A stretch of 64,000 bases of DNA. It comes from Prostheceraeus crozeri. Lineage: Eukaryota; Platyhelminthes; Polycladida; Euryleptidae. How positions within the stretch are numbered: position 1 is the stretch's first letter; every line of letters begins with the position of its first letter. The translations under genes and the position numbers were made by a program. The notes under the pieces were generated by a model. It was not told where the DNA came from. It saw only the letters and a program-made list of their open reading frames with translations, and ran no database searches. Where the stretch lies: the NCBI GenBank assembly GCA_907163375.1, contig CAJQUW010003148.1, positions 124,001 to 188,000 on the forward strand, in the 5' to 3' direction. Positions 9,606 to 21,206 of the stretch are shown piece by piece.

Positions 9606-11110
9606 GGAAAATTTTCAAAATTTTACCCATACAAAGCCACTCTGACACTTAGGATTTTTTCAGGTGAGCGAGCTCCGACCTAAAATCTTGTAACCGCTCT
9701 AACTTTTGAACGACTGGTCCGATTGACTCGCAACAAAAAATGTTGTCGACCAGTTTTTTCTCCTCTTTCCAATGCAACTCGAACGAACAAAATCCGTTCA
9801 CTAGAACCAAAGTTAGAAGAGGGGGGGAGGTCAGTGAAATTTGATGAAAAATGTTTTGGTGACGGTCCCAGGTCGAAATTCCACACTTTGGAAAATTTTC
9901 AAAATTTTACCCATACAAAGCCACTCTGACACTTAGGATTTTTTCAGGTGAGCGAGCTCCGACCTAAAATCTTGTAACCGCTCTAACTTTTGAACGAAGA
10001 CAGATATGAACAAGCCGTTTCTTTCACTGAATTTGTCTCACTCTTAGCTTTCAAACGAGCTATCGCACGACAAAATCCGTCCACTAGAAGCCAAGATCGA
10101 AGCTAGCTGTCCAGAGGGGGGGAGGTCAGTGAAATTTGATGAAAAATGTTTTGGTGACGGTCCCAGGTCGAAATTCCACACTTTGGAAAATTTTCAAAAT
10201 TTTACCCATACAAAGCCACTCTGACACTTAGGATTTTTTCAGGTGAGCGAGCTCCGACCTAAAATCTTGTAACCGCTCTAACTTTTGAACGACTGGTCCG
10301 ATTGACTCGCAACAAAAAATGTTGTCGACCAGTTTTTTCTCCTCTTTCCAATGCAACTCGAACGAACAAAATCCGTTCACTAGAACCAAAGTTAGAAGAG
10401 GGGGGGAGGTCAGTGAAATTTGATGAAAAATGTTTTGGTGACGGTCCCAGGTCGAAATTCCACACTTTGGAAAATTTTCAAAATTTTACCCATACAAAGC
10501 CACTCTGACACTTAGGATTTTTTCAGGTGAGCGAGCTCCGACCTAAAATCTTGTAACCGCTCTAACTTTTGAACGAAGACAGATATGAACAAGCCGTTTC
10601 TTTCACTGAATTTGTCTCACTCTTAGCTTTCAAACGAGCTATCGCACGACAAAATCCGTCCACTAGAAGCCAAGATCGAAGCTAGCTGTCCAGAGGGGGG
10701 GAGGTCAGTGAAATTTGATGAAAAATGTTTTGGTGACGGTCCCAGGTCGAAATTCCACACTTTGGAAAATTTTCAAAATTTTACCCATACAAAGCCACTC
10801 TGACACTTAGGATTTTTTCAGGTGAGCGAGCTCCGACCTAAAATCTTGTAACCGCTCTAACTTTTGAACGACTGGTCCGATTGACTCGCAACAAAAAATG
10901 TTGTCGACCAGTTTTTTCTCCTCTTTCCAATACAACTCAAACGAACAAAATCCGTTCACTAGAACCAAAGTTAGAAGAGGGGGGGAGGTCAGTGAAATTT
11001 GATGAAAAATGTTTTGGTGACGGTCCCAGGTCGAAATTCCACACTTTGGAAAATTTTCAAAATTTTACCCATACAAAGCCACTCTAACACTTAGGATTTT
11101 TTCAGGTGAG
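9553..11110. repeat. Higher-order tandem array of alternating 284- and 295-bp monomers
   Basis: The anchor AAATTTGATGAAAAATG starts at 9553, 9837, 10132, 10416, 10711 and 10995. The steps are 284, 295, 284, 295, 284, giving a 579-bp two-monomer unit. All monomers share the first 180 or so bases; the second part has two versions (one with CTGGTCCGATTGACTCGC, the other with AGACAGATATGAACAAG). Each monomer ends in a run of seven Gs followed by AGGTCAGTG. Copies of the same type are nearly identical, which indicates recent homogenisation. The 68-aa frames inside are by-products of the repeat. Confidence 0.95.
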
Positions 11111-11330
11111 CTACGACAGTCCACCCCTCCCAACCTGGCCGGCACACCACGCCAACCTAGACACCACATCACCGCGCGCTACACGACGGTCGACCAGAGG
11201 GGGGGGGACGTCAGACCCGAAACACCACGGCGGCCGACCACGACACTCTGCCGGTCCAGAGGGGGGGGACGTCAGCGATGGCGGCCATCTTGCGCTATCC
11301 AGAAGTGGAGTTTTACTTACTACTGACGTC
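11111..11330. other. GC-rich array edge with two G-run motifs
   Basis: After the last monomer the sequence changes to GC-rich DNA containing two copies of an AGAGGGGGGG-ACGTCAG motif (near 11195 and 11258), which resembles the G-run plus GTCAG end of the array monomers. It then joins ordinary AT-rich DNA. It may be a diverged edge monomer. Confidence 0.5.
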
Positions 11331-14300
11331 CCTATGACACTACTGAATATCTCCACATTGAAATCATATAAAACATTGATAGCAATGCGTATTGATGCCT
11401 GATTTGCATTTAACACGCACACTATGAACATAGCCCGGCAACAGTTGCACTCTCATCTAAACCAAGTCCTCCCGAACTTTTAGTTAACGCGTACCACAAC
11501 ATTCAGTAAGTTTTGCTTGCGCAACAAAAAAAATATTCTTTGCTTCAAAAGATTATAATTGTTGTAAGAAAAGTAGAACAAGTGCCTTGTATAATTCAAG
11601 TATAGGCTTTGATCAACGAACACTTTTAACCGGTGAGCAGAAAGGCAGCCACTTCATACAATGAACATTGTTGCAAACATCTGAATACGGCAAATAGTTT
11701 TGCAAACAGTTGCAGACACAAATATGTGATATACAAATGTGGACATCATGCAGCAATATTAATGTGAAGGATGTACTTGTTTGTTTTTGGTCATAGAGAG
11801 CATATGTGGATGTATTTCAGATATGCCCAGATGGAAAACAGGCTCTAAGCCAAGTCTGGCACTGTATTTGGCTTACATTGCAACCATACTAGAAAATGCT
11901 GATTCACACAAGTACGTTGAAACGGATGGACACAAGTATTAATAGGCTGGGCAGCCAACTGCTAGTATTCTAAGTTGCTGTGACGGGGGAGCCAAAATTC
12001 AGGGAAAGGATCATCGCGGCATACTTGAGTAGCATACCGCCATCACTGGTCATGTCAGTCACCTTACACAGTTCATTAATTGCATTTTGCAATGTTTGCC
12101 GCATAGAGTAAGTATAGTAGGTACCTAATATACTTACTCGATGGTTTGCCCTGAAAGGATTACGAATCCAGGACAAATCATCTTTTCGCTGAAAAACATA
12201 GGGAAGTGTGGCCTGATATTATTACTCAAAGTTTGGCAATGACTCGTGTCTTTCAGAAGAAGGTCCGAAGGGCGATGATCAACTTCGGAAAGAAACTCCT
12301 CCAAAGCTGGGAAGCCTGAAATTTGGTTCTTACACAGCTTTCATTATGTTTGATAGCTAGATTCATTATGTTCCACTAATCTAGATGTCTATGAAGCAAA
12401 GGTTTGTTGAGAATCATATGAGAAATCTACATCTCCCCTATCTACATCATAGACTTGCCACGTGCCACCTGTGGTACGCGTCAGGGTTGGAATCGGCCGC
12501 AAAATTTGAAGACCGGCCGGCCGGTTAATTTAATTAGACCCATGTCGACCGCTGATGACATTCAGTCTAGAATGAATTGCTAAGTCAATCATTACAACAT
12601 TAAGAACATGTAAATGTAACATAATTTGAGAGTATCTACCTACATGTACATGCATGCTTTCTGATAGACTATGTGCTACATACTATACTGTATACTATGT
12701 GCTATATACTATATATGCTTTCTGATATTTCTGATGTAAATATATAAAAGAATGATTGTCGGAAACTTATACATGTATTTCCTACTTTATCTCAAATCAA
12801 AATTCCAGAATCATTACTAATATAGAAGAAACGGCAAATGCCTACAAGTAGATACGATGAAATATGATAGATAACAATCAGAAGAATCAAAACTGGTAAA
12901 TAAAAGTGTCAATAATATACTTCATTGCAGATGCATGTAGCCTACCAATAGCGCCCTATGCATCCTATGCGCCTAATGCATCTAATAGCGCCCTCGACTG
13001 CATGCCAGAAAACAAATCTTGCGATGTACATTCAAATCTTGCGAATGTACTTTTGAATCAAGGTTATTATTTGACCTTTTAGTGGACCATTTTCAAAAAT
13101 ATTTTGGCATTTTATCAAGGAATTTCAAAAACTGGAGCAAAATTTCTGGAGAGTAGCAACGAAACGATAATTACAACATCAAATTCTAATTAATCCACTA
13201 TAGGCCTTCATTAGGCTTCAGGACAAGTTGTTGGAGCTATAGGATCAGTGAGATGAGGACACAATTCGAGCTGTCATCTTCAACGCTAGTTCTTGTCGAC
13301 ACAAAAAGCTCGGTCCTTTGCCTAATAGAGTTGATGCTAAAGGGACATTTTTGAAGTGATTGATTCATTTTAACAAAATAATTCGAACTGCACTGACCAT
13401 TGATCACCATTGTTTTGTTATCAAATATCTGAATTGAATGCTTTTGACCGCCGCTATCACAGAAACAGCTTCCGTGTCACCAATGGTCAATTTGAAATTG
13501 CACTTTGTAAATTAATGCGAATGCCTCATTCATATAAGAGTGCAGGTCAGTGAGTGGCTGCGATCAAGAATAAGAAACTCCAGTCAACTTTTGACGTATA
13601 AGACACATATGGTTGCATGGCTGAATGGACTTTTCCTACTTGACAGGCTGGAAAGCAAAAACACAATGAATAGTCTATTCAATCCTGGAACCATGTGTTC
13701 CATTTGTTACAGGAGTGGTGAGAGAGCCCGAATCCTTGATAGCTCTCATAGTATTTTATTTAATGAAAAAAACCTTCATGAAAAGTTCCATTAAGAGCTG
13801 TTTTTTCAAAGACAATCTCACACAACGTGAAAGAATGTGACGGAATGCGTGCCACGCAGCTATGTTACTCAACGCTGAAAGCACTGACATGACGAACACT
13901 AGTTCTGATCAGTTACCGCATAATTCATAAATTTTCTTGACAGTGAATGTGTAAAAAATGATTCTTTAAATTTAATTTACGTGCTGACTTAACAGAGATC
14001 ATGAGTATGCACAATTCTCCAATTCTCAATGTTATCAGTCTCTGAATACGGTACTTAGATGTTACTTTAAAAATAAATATCAGTATATTGTTAACCAAGA
14101 ATCATTTTTAATTGGAAAATAATATGATGGAGCTGCTGCTTGCTTTCAGATTGTCAAATTTCGGTTAAGAAGACTTTGATTTGAACACGTTGTGTAAAGT
14201 ATGGTGCTCAGCAAGACTTGCAAGTGCTTGGCTGTGTTGAGTAAGAGATATTATATCTAGTTGTATTTTGAGTGACCTAATCATAAGTTACCGGGTAAAT

Positions 14301-14916
14301 CATCATTTTCTGCTTCGTCTTGTAAACTAAGTTGTTTATTGACGAGAAATGAATTTCATAGAGCTTTCATAGACAACCTTCTTATTGTCTATGTTTCATA
14401 TTTCGAAATTTCCAAAATGCATCTATGTTGAAAAATAATATATAGTTGATAATTACCAGATGGATATAGAATTATGCATTTATTTTAGTTGAATACTAAC
14501 TTCTGTGACATAGAAAAGCTTTCTGGAGATAGTCAATAGCGCGAGTACGAAGTACGATAAAATATCTGCTTTGATTTTAAGGAAGCATATTAAAACTGGG
14601 GTCTATGTTTCGCAGTCAAAAATTGAGAAACTGCATGTAGCAAAATGCGGATATTATACCTTTTGCCATAGTTGTTGTCTCAACCGGCACAGTTGTTGGC
14701 AACTCTAGATTTCTACAAGCTCTATGATCACTGCGTCATTCTCATATCTAATGGAAACATTTGCACGTCATAGCATGGTCATAGCATTCATTTGACAAAC
14801 AGAGAATTCTAAGCCTTCAAAACTGGCATAGTTGTTGGCAGAACCAGCATACTTGTTGTCAATGAATAATTCGCTATAGAAAATTCGTCTCTATGATCGA
14901 GACTGTCTGATACAGT
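11331..14916. other. Gene-poor AT-rich stretch
   Basis: No ORF with recognisable homology spans this 3.6 kb. A minus-strand stretch near 11970-12075 reads VTDMTSDGGMLLKY, faintly like the start of an FKBP domain. A GC-rich block near 12507 begins CAGGGTTGG, like a solitary hAT end. AATAGCGCCCT occurs twice near 12950-12995. None of these is strong enough to call a gene. Confidence 0.3.
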
Positions 14917-15302
14917 CAGGGTTGTCCAACATTTGAAAGTGCCAATGCGTGAGATCTAAAAATTAGCTCAATGTCTATGGTCTTGTTGATCAACTTACCT
15001 TATTGAGGTCGACGTCTGCTTGCAACTGCTTCCTCCCGTGTCCTTCACTGGCTGTCATGGTACTGATCACAGTGCACTGGTGAACGAATTCGACAAACAG
15101 TAGACTGATTTCTATGGACTGAACGCACAAGTGGGAACATCAACAATTTATCACATCAGGAACGTAGCTGCATCGTACAATGAGTACAGCCAAAATGTAG
15201 AATGCGTGAGATGCGTGAGAAGTTTTCGGAATGCGTGAGATTTTTTTGGCCTTGCGTGAGAGCGTCATATGGGGGTCGAATGCGTGAGAGTTGGCAACCC
15301 AG
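14917..15302. mobile_element. MITE-like element, 386 bp, 6-bp target duplication
   Basis: The left end CAGGGTTGTCCAAC and the reverse complement of the right end, CTGGGTTGCCAAC, form short terminal inverted repeats. Both sides are flanked by the exact direct repeat TACAGT (14911-14916 and 15303-15308). TGCGTGAGA recurs about six times in the subterminal regions, once near the left end and five times near the right. No transposase is present. The element encloses the candidate exon at 14999-15058, so one of the two calls may need revision. Confidence 0.5.
14999..15058 (-). CDS. Candidate 5' coding exon (20 codons) with perfect splice donor
   Basis: On the minus strand an ATG at 15058 opens 20 codons beginning MTASEGHGRK and ending DVDLNK, followed at once by GTAAGT, the consensus donor, in phase 0. 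The exon is clearly GC-richer than its surroundings. No later exon could be linked. It could be the first coding exon of a host gene, the only one hinted at in the window, or sequence captured by the surrounding MITE-like element. Confidence 0.35.
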
Positions 15303-15892
15303 TACAGTGAACCTGGACTATAAAAAAATTAGAACAATGCGTGTGAAAAACAGGGATGGGAGTGGGCCAGGTAAACTGGCAACGAGGTTGAAATATTCGC
15401 TTCTTTTGAGTGTCTTTCCTGCTTAGCTACTTAAACTGACGCTTCTAAATGCGCTCCCGCATTGAGTTGGTATCATATTTTTGCTAGAGCATGCATGACA
15501 ATGGATTTTTTATCGTGCTGCAAAATGCGGATATTAGTGCATGAAATGCAATTTAGGCAGCACCGGTACATGCAGTAAAGTACTTTCGTACATGTAAGTT
15601 TGTATAATGGACGTGTAACAGAAACTGAGTCTAAATCGCTATTTATCAAGCTTCGCTTTGATTGACAATTCTAGTTTAAGCTGGAGACATTTTAGGCAAA
15701 AACTGAGGAAATTTTGACGAAATTTTAATTCCAAATATACATGTATTTTAGAATTAAGTGTCTTTGTGGGTATATTTCGCTGAAATGTGAAGGTTCAGCC
15801 ATGGATCGAAGTATGATATTTTGCGCAGTAGAAAAGCTAGATGAATAAATAAACTTTGTTTTATACTCGGAAAGACATTGTTCGAACGCCAT

Positions 15893-16075
15893 TTCTCTAT
15901 GGTCCGAGTGAGGCCTATATTTATCCCACTCTCATTCTCTTTGGTTGGGTGTTTAGCAAAACTGCAGAGCTCACACATTTTATAAGTCTTAGGTCTGACG
16001 CGACCAGGGTTTGAGCCCAGTTCTCCCGGACGCAGAGGGAGAACTCTGTCAAGCACCATTGCGCTGTATTAATTC
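15893..16075 (-). mobile_element. tRNA-derived SINE
   Basis: Read on the minus strand, the segment has an A-box-like CAATGGTGCTTGACAGAG and an exact-spaced B-box-like GGGCTCAAACCC. These are followed by GTCGCGTCAGACC and AAGACTTATAAAAT. That order and the motif after the B box match the head-to-body junction of SINE2-type elements widespread in molluscs, echinoderms and other marine invertebrates (recalled, not searched). Ends and target duplication were not resolved. Confidence 0.55.
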
Positions 16076-16207
16076 CGGGTAATTTACATTTTTCATAGTC
16101 TTCCAAATAAATGACTCATTGTGCATTCCTTTTTATATGATTTCCGTATTCGCACAAAACCATTTTCAAATTATTTGCAACATTGCAAAATAAACACAAA
16201 TATTTTA

Positions 16208-16555
16208 AAAATTTATTAACAACAATGAAATTAAATAAACGATAGATCAAATTGCCATGCAAAATATGTGCGACTGATAGGATTCGAACCTATGACCAAG
16301 GTTAACTAGACCTTAGCTCTGCAAACCGAGCTACGAGCCACTTATGCGACTGTGTCAATAGGTAGGATCAAACCCTCATAGCAATTACAATCAATGAATA
16401 AATAACTCGACACAATTCTGATCACCGACATTAAGGCAAGTAGCGAGGATCGATTGTCCACCAAGGCATCTTAAACCATGTCGTAAATGCAATTAACAAC
16501 AATGAAATTAAATGAACGATGGATCAAATTGCCATGCAAAAGATGTGCGGCTGGT
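16208..16555. repeat. Direct repeat pair of about 65 bp flanking a tRNA-like sequence
   Basis: TTAACAACAATGAAATTAAA and the next 45 bases up to ATGTGCG at 16215-16275 recur at 16493-16553 with about five changes. The copies lie 278 bases apart, and a tRNA-like sequence follows the first. A truncated second copy of a larger unit is the simplest reading. Confidence 0.75.
16269..16340 (-). tRNA. tRNA-like sequence, anticodon AGT position (likely pseudogene or SINE head)
   Basis: Read on the minus strand, 72 bases fit a cloverleaf. There is a D stem GCTC/GAGC, an anticodon stem AAGGT/ACCTT with loop CTAGTTA placing AGT at 34-36, and a T arm ATAGG-TTCGAAT-CCTAT. The acceptor stem pairs poorly, so it is probably not a working tRNA-Thr. 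It may be the head of a SINE, given the duplicated flank. Confidence 0.4.
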
Positions 16556-19335
16556 ATAAGGGTCTATAAGTATACAATTGTTTATATAGTTATAGACCTT
16601 TATAGGACTGACGAGCGTTCCCACAGCCAAAGTCAAAATTTCTATCAAAACACATAAATTGAAAGCTATCATAAAACAATGGGCGAACGATCATTTGGCC
16701 TATATATTGTCATACACAAATCTCGACACCGATGAGTCACATTTTAGGTTAGTCGGAAAACCAACCGCCTTTGCATTTCGGATCCTTTAATTTCCCGTAT
16801 GCCTGGTTGGCGGATCCCCGCTGTAGAACAGCGGACCCTATGACACACAACGATCGAAAAACTCTTCATATGAAAAAATTGCAAATTTTTGTAACAAGTT
16901 CATATGTTTTCATAGGATATGTATGGCACCACGACGTAGATCTTCACCAAAATAATCTCCGATTACAAGAATACTAATAATCTTTTGTGCCCTTTCAACA
17001 ACATATTGAAAATGCGAGCAATTAGGTAAAATTCTAATTATTTAGATCGCGAATAAATGAATGCATGTGAAAGAAGCTTCCCATACATTTCCTGAAAAGC
17101 CGCTATAAACGGTTTGAATGCAAGGTCATCTACGAAATCACTGCTTGACTGAAATGTCGCTATTTGCCGGTAGAATACAACAAATGTTTTTTCTATATCC
17201 CTACTAATTACAAATCAAAAGTGATGTTAAACGAGCCCAATACCGCCAATCTTTATGGCTATTTAGACTGCATGTTAGTATATCCTAGGTCACTTGTGAT
17301 TATTGCAATAGTGATTGCTATAGGATGATGCAACTTTGAATGAAAATATTAGATAGGATTTTTAATTATCAATGATAAATCAGTGACAATGCAAAAAAAC
17401 TGATGCTTGGACACTTTCCGTAGCAAAATATAGTTGAGATTTGCGACTGGCATATTAATTCAGTTTCCTCGGATATTCAAACTATTTTCTAAGCACGTAG
17501 TTGTACTAATGTTGAGAAATGTGAATTAGGCCTACTGTTGATTCCTTACAATGGATAAAATGACAACTTTTCAGGTCTACTCATATTTATCAGCTCAATA
17601 TTTCACAGTTCTGTTTAGCATATACGCTCGGAGATAAAATTTTTAGTGCACTTAGCATTTAATGAACATCCGCAGAAGTAAACCTAACGTACCCATTGCG
17701 TAGGCTATATCAAATTTACTCCGAGTTTGGCTGCATATTATTAAGGAGTTGCATTGCTGTTGAGGGGTGAAAACTTGACCCGCTGATGATGTGGGATTAA
17801 ATGGCGGCTATTCAGGCCTGTTCCCAGTTTTCAACTGAGGATCTATTTTAATACGTCCATGTAACTGTTCCATTTGCAATGCATAATATCAGCATGATGT
17901 TTACCCCATTTTTTTGAAAATTAACGTTTTTGACAGCTTTCGATTGACCTAAATCAGATACAAATATGTTCAAGTTTATTCAATTTTTAATATTCAGCTG
18001 TAACCCCGGCTCTGGGTAGAATCACCGATTTCTTCTTCAGTTGTCATTGCTACATTGTTTTCACTACCCAACAAAAAATCGAATGCGGATCCTCTACATA
18101 CCAATATGTTTCTGAAACAGTGTCTTGATTAATTACATCCTTCCTTAATTCGTCTGGTCAATTGACTCTCTATCTTGGGGCAGCTCCATTTCGCTAAAGC
18201 CCGCTAAAGCTCGCAATCTATGCAGAATACGAGTGTTTTGAAACTATGAAAATCTCCATGCATCACATTTGTCTATGGCATAATTAATTTGTATCATAGT
18301 TATCAGCATAAGGCAATGATGCTCGTAAATCATATCCTAGCTATATGATTTTGACCTTCATATTCAAAAGTCAGTTACTTTCACAGTTTTTAATTCAGCG
18401 ATGGAAGCATGCAATTCGTTCAAGATGGAATTATACCGTGTTTAATTTAATAATTGTGACATTGACGTATGAATGACAGAAATTAACAAAGCCAAAGCAC
18501 GATAAAACACTAGGCCGAATTGAAGACTTAACCACACATCAGGGAGATTGTCGAAGAGGTCGAGGAAAGTTGTTGGGTGATGCGCCAGCACCAATTTAAA
18601 TTCTGTTTCTCAACAAGGGCGATGAATAACGAAGGTTAAGAACAGGAGAATTTTCAATGAAGAAGACAGTACTATTATCGTTTTCGAATTTTTAGGAAAT
18701 CCGGATGAAGCAATCAGTGACCTGCAAATATAATAATGGTAAACTAATGGAGTCATATTGAGGAAGAAAACTGCCAAAAGATTGCTTAATTGTATTCTTG
18801 CTTAATTAATTGTAACATTGACGTATGCAAAATTTGCTTTTGGAAGGCATCCTTTGTGGTTGATTTAATGGGCATTCCCAAAAATTCAAAGGAATATGTT
18901 TCTCAAACGAACAATCATAAGTTGAATTAACTGGACATTTTGATATTCAAATCCGAAGAGCTGATGCTGGCTTCTTCTAATGTCAGACCGATGAAGAGTG
19001 AAAAAGAAGTAGTTAGCAAACAAATGAAAACCAAATGGAGCATGAAAATACATTCTATCGTGATATCAACGCTACGCAGTGATGTGTCATAATCGAAGTT
19101 ATAGTAACTATTCTAGTATGGTATATATCACCTTTTTTCTGGTAAATAAGTCGAACCAACAGTGATATTACTACAGAGCATGCTCTAACATCAATGAAAA
19201 TAACTGAACTATTTTTGCAAATCAGCATTTCAGTTATTTTCACTGTTTTTAATTATTTTCACACTTCCATAATAAAACTATGAAATTATAGAAATTGATT
19301 CTTTTATGTCCTGCGAAAGAATAACTAATAACTAT
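16556..19335. other. Gene-free AT-rich stretch
   Basis: No recognisable ORF, RNA or transposon end was found in these 2.8 kb. GGTCTATA and TATAGACC form a small imperfect hairpin near 16560-16605. A roughly 20-base string ending in CATTGACGTATG occurs twice, near 18448 and 18808. Confidence 0.5.
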
Positions 19336-19788
19336 TAGTCCTATGGGGCTGAGGGGGTTGAGTGTGCAAAAATATGTCCCCGCATTTTGACTCTTGATTC
19401 TTGTAAAGGATCCCTAGGATGATAAAAAAACTTGGGTAGACATTCCAGATCGAGGACCATGACCCCTAAATTCAAAATGGCGTCCAAGATGGCCGCCACG
19501 TCATTGCCGTCATAATAACAGAGCATAGAAGTCACAAAGCATAGTGATAATGGAGTCTAATCCTAGGTTAACAGGGTCGAGCAATTTACTGAGACTATGT
19601 ACAAGCCAATTCAACCATCTCATACTCAATTAAATGCAAAATGGCCGCCCCATGAGGCCATCAAAATCCAAGAAATATTCATTTTTTATGATAATTTTAT
19701 GCTTTTGGCCACAGAATTGCCATGGCATCGTGATAATGGAGTCTATTCCTAGGTTAACAGGGTCGAGCAATCTATTGAGACTATTTAC
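19336..19788. repeat. Left terminal inverted repeat
   Basis: This arm is the inverse of 21866-22311. It contains GATAATGGAGTCTA and GGTTAACAGGGTCGAGC at two places because the arm is itself built from related sub-blocks. The two arms differ by a few substitutions and short gaps near the tip. Confidence 0.88.
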
Positions 19789-20005
19789 AAGCCAATTCAA
19801 CAATCTCATGGTCAAATAAATGCAAAATGGCCGCCCCATGAGGCCATCAAAATCCAAGAAATATTCATTTTTTATGATAATTTTATGCTTTTGGCCACAG
19901 AAGTGCCATGGCATCGTGATAATGGAGTCTATTCCTAGGTTAACAGGGTCGAGCAATCTATTGAGACTATTTACAAGCCAATTTAACCATCGCATGGTCA
20001 AATAA
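19634..20005. repeat. Two tandem 186-bp units expanding the left arm
   Basis: The unit starting ATGCAAAATGGCCGCC at 19634 repeats at 19820 and begins a third time near 20006. The right arm has only one full unit, so the left arm has gained at least one copy. Both units give the same 61-aa frame on either strand, which is a repeat artefact. Confidence 0.92.
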
Positions 20006-20837
20006 ATGCAAAATGGCCGCCTATTTCTGACTGGTAATTGTAGGGAATCGGCTTAATGATTTGTTTTTTAGGACCATTGTCTCGGGGCATATCCTAGATG
20101 TAATTGCTATCTGTAAATGTAAAATAATGCAAAATGTAGTTGTTTATTTCATAAGCCTGTGTTCACTGGATACAATAACCGTTTCGCTCAGCTATCTACC
20201 AATCACTGGTGTCGTCATTGCATCGTCATCACGAAAGGGAACGCTTTTTTGCAACTTCGATGGTGTGAAGAATGCCTAGTTCATCTACGACACGATCCGG
20301 CACACTCCAATGAAGTTCCAGAATGGTGAGTCATTTTTTGTGAAAACTTTCCATCAAACCTTAAAACAGGACTCCTTGTTTCAGCTCGTGCGTTGCTTGA
20401 ACTGATGTCATTCTTTGTGTTCTTATTAGTGCTACTATCTTACGACGTACGAGTATGTGTATACAGAATGCATCGCTGATTACGCTTCCTATATACCAAA
20501 TATCTACATTGATAACTGTGCCTATTTAACCAAGTAGTATGACTTAATTATATGCCTCATTTAACAAGACTTAGCATTATGTACAGCCTTATTTACTCCT
20601 TTAGTGTATTACTTTGCCACACCCAAAGGATTTTCATTTCAGCATGCCAAACTGGTCATCTTCTATTCAGAAGTAGATTCCAGGGAATGGCCTCCCTGAC
20701 GGGAGCCCAGAACCTATGCTCAAATTTGATATGCATCACATTAATATTTGACTATCTTGTAAACAATCGTCTTTAGGTTTCTTTTGCTATCTTTCTCAAC
20801 CATGCTTCTTTTTGCTTTCAGGATCCACACTGTCCGA

Positions 20838-21197
20838 ATGACAAAAATGGAAGGAATTCCTCTAAAGAGAAGACAATCAGGGTTGCCACATGTCAATGTT
20901 AAAAAGTGCATCATTTGTCAGACAAATACAACAGAAGCAACTAGCAGCACAGCAGAATCAAGACTGAAAATTCTCGAATCGTCTAGAATACGCAATGACG
21001 TCGTTGCAAGAAGATTGGAACAAGTAAATCAAGATGACTTTGTATATCATGTTACTAACAAATGCTGTAAGTCGCATACTCTTAAGAAGACCCTAGATCG
21101 AATGAAAGAAAAAATGAAGAAATCTGAAGAAGAGATAGAAAAATCAGAATCTGACACAGGAATCAAAGAAGAAATCACATGCAACCGCACAACGTGA
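20838..21197 (+). CDS. Transposon ORF 1: Cys/His-rich protein, 119 aa
   Basis: A probable non-coding first exon ends at 20325 with the donor AATG|GTGAGT. The acceptor TTTGCTTTCAG ends at 20821 and the ATG is at 20838. The protein has KKCIICQ near residue 25, a conserved-looking ILESSRIRND, then DDFVYHVTNKCCKSHTLKK, and ends in a Lys/Glu coiled coil. I recall this pattern (CxxCQ, then YHxxxxC) from unplaced multi-copy genes of cnidarians and molluscs, not from a named transposase. It sits between the inverted arms and is followed 9 bases later by ORF 2. Confidence 0.6.
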   Translation: MTKMEGIPLKRRQSGLPHVNVKKCIICQTNTTEATSSTAESRLKILESSRIRNDVVARRLEQVNQDDFVYHVTNKCCKSHTLKKTLDRMKEKMKKSEEEIEKSESDTGIKEEITCNRTT

Positions 21198-21206
21198 GCA
21201 ACAATA

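Noticed and set aside
9680-11087. Repeated 68-codon frames on both strands
   Set aside because: They recur only because the tandem monomer repeats; both strands are open and nothing supports translation.
12507-12540. CAGGGTTGGAATCGGCCG as a hAT element start
   Set aside because: No matching right end or target duplication was found in the following kilobases.
13540-13794. 84-aa plus-strand frame with CSICYRSGERA
   Set aside because: No family likeness, no splice context and ordinary AT-rich codon content; expected by chance in this length of sequence.
16269-16340. Functional tRNA-Thr
   Set aside because: The acceptor stem hardly pairs and the flank is duplicated like a dispersed repeat, so only a tRNA-like call was kept.
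19634-20005. 123-aa and 61-aa frames reading GRPMRPSKSKK-like sequence
   Set aside because: They lie wholly inside the 186-bp repeat units of a transposon arm and are read on both strands.
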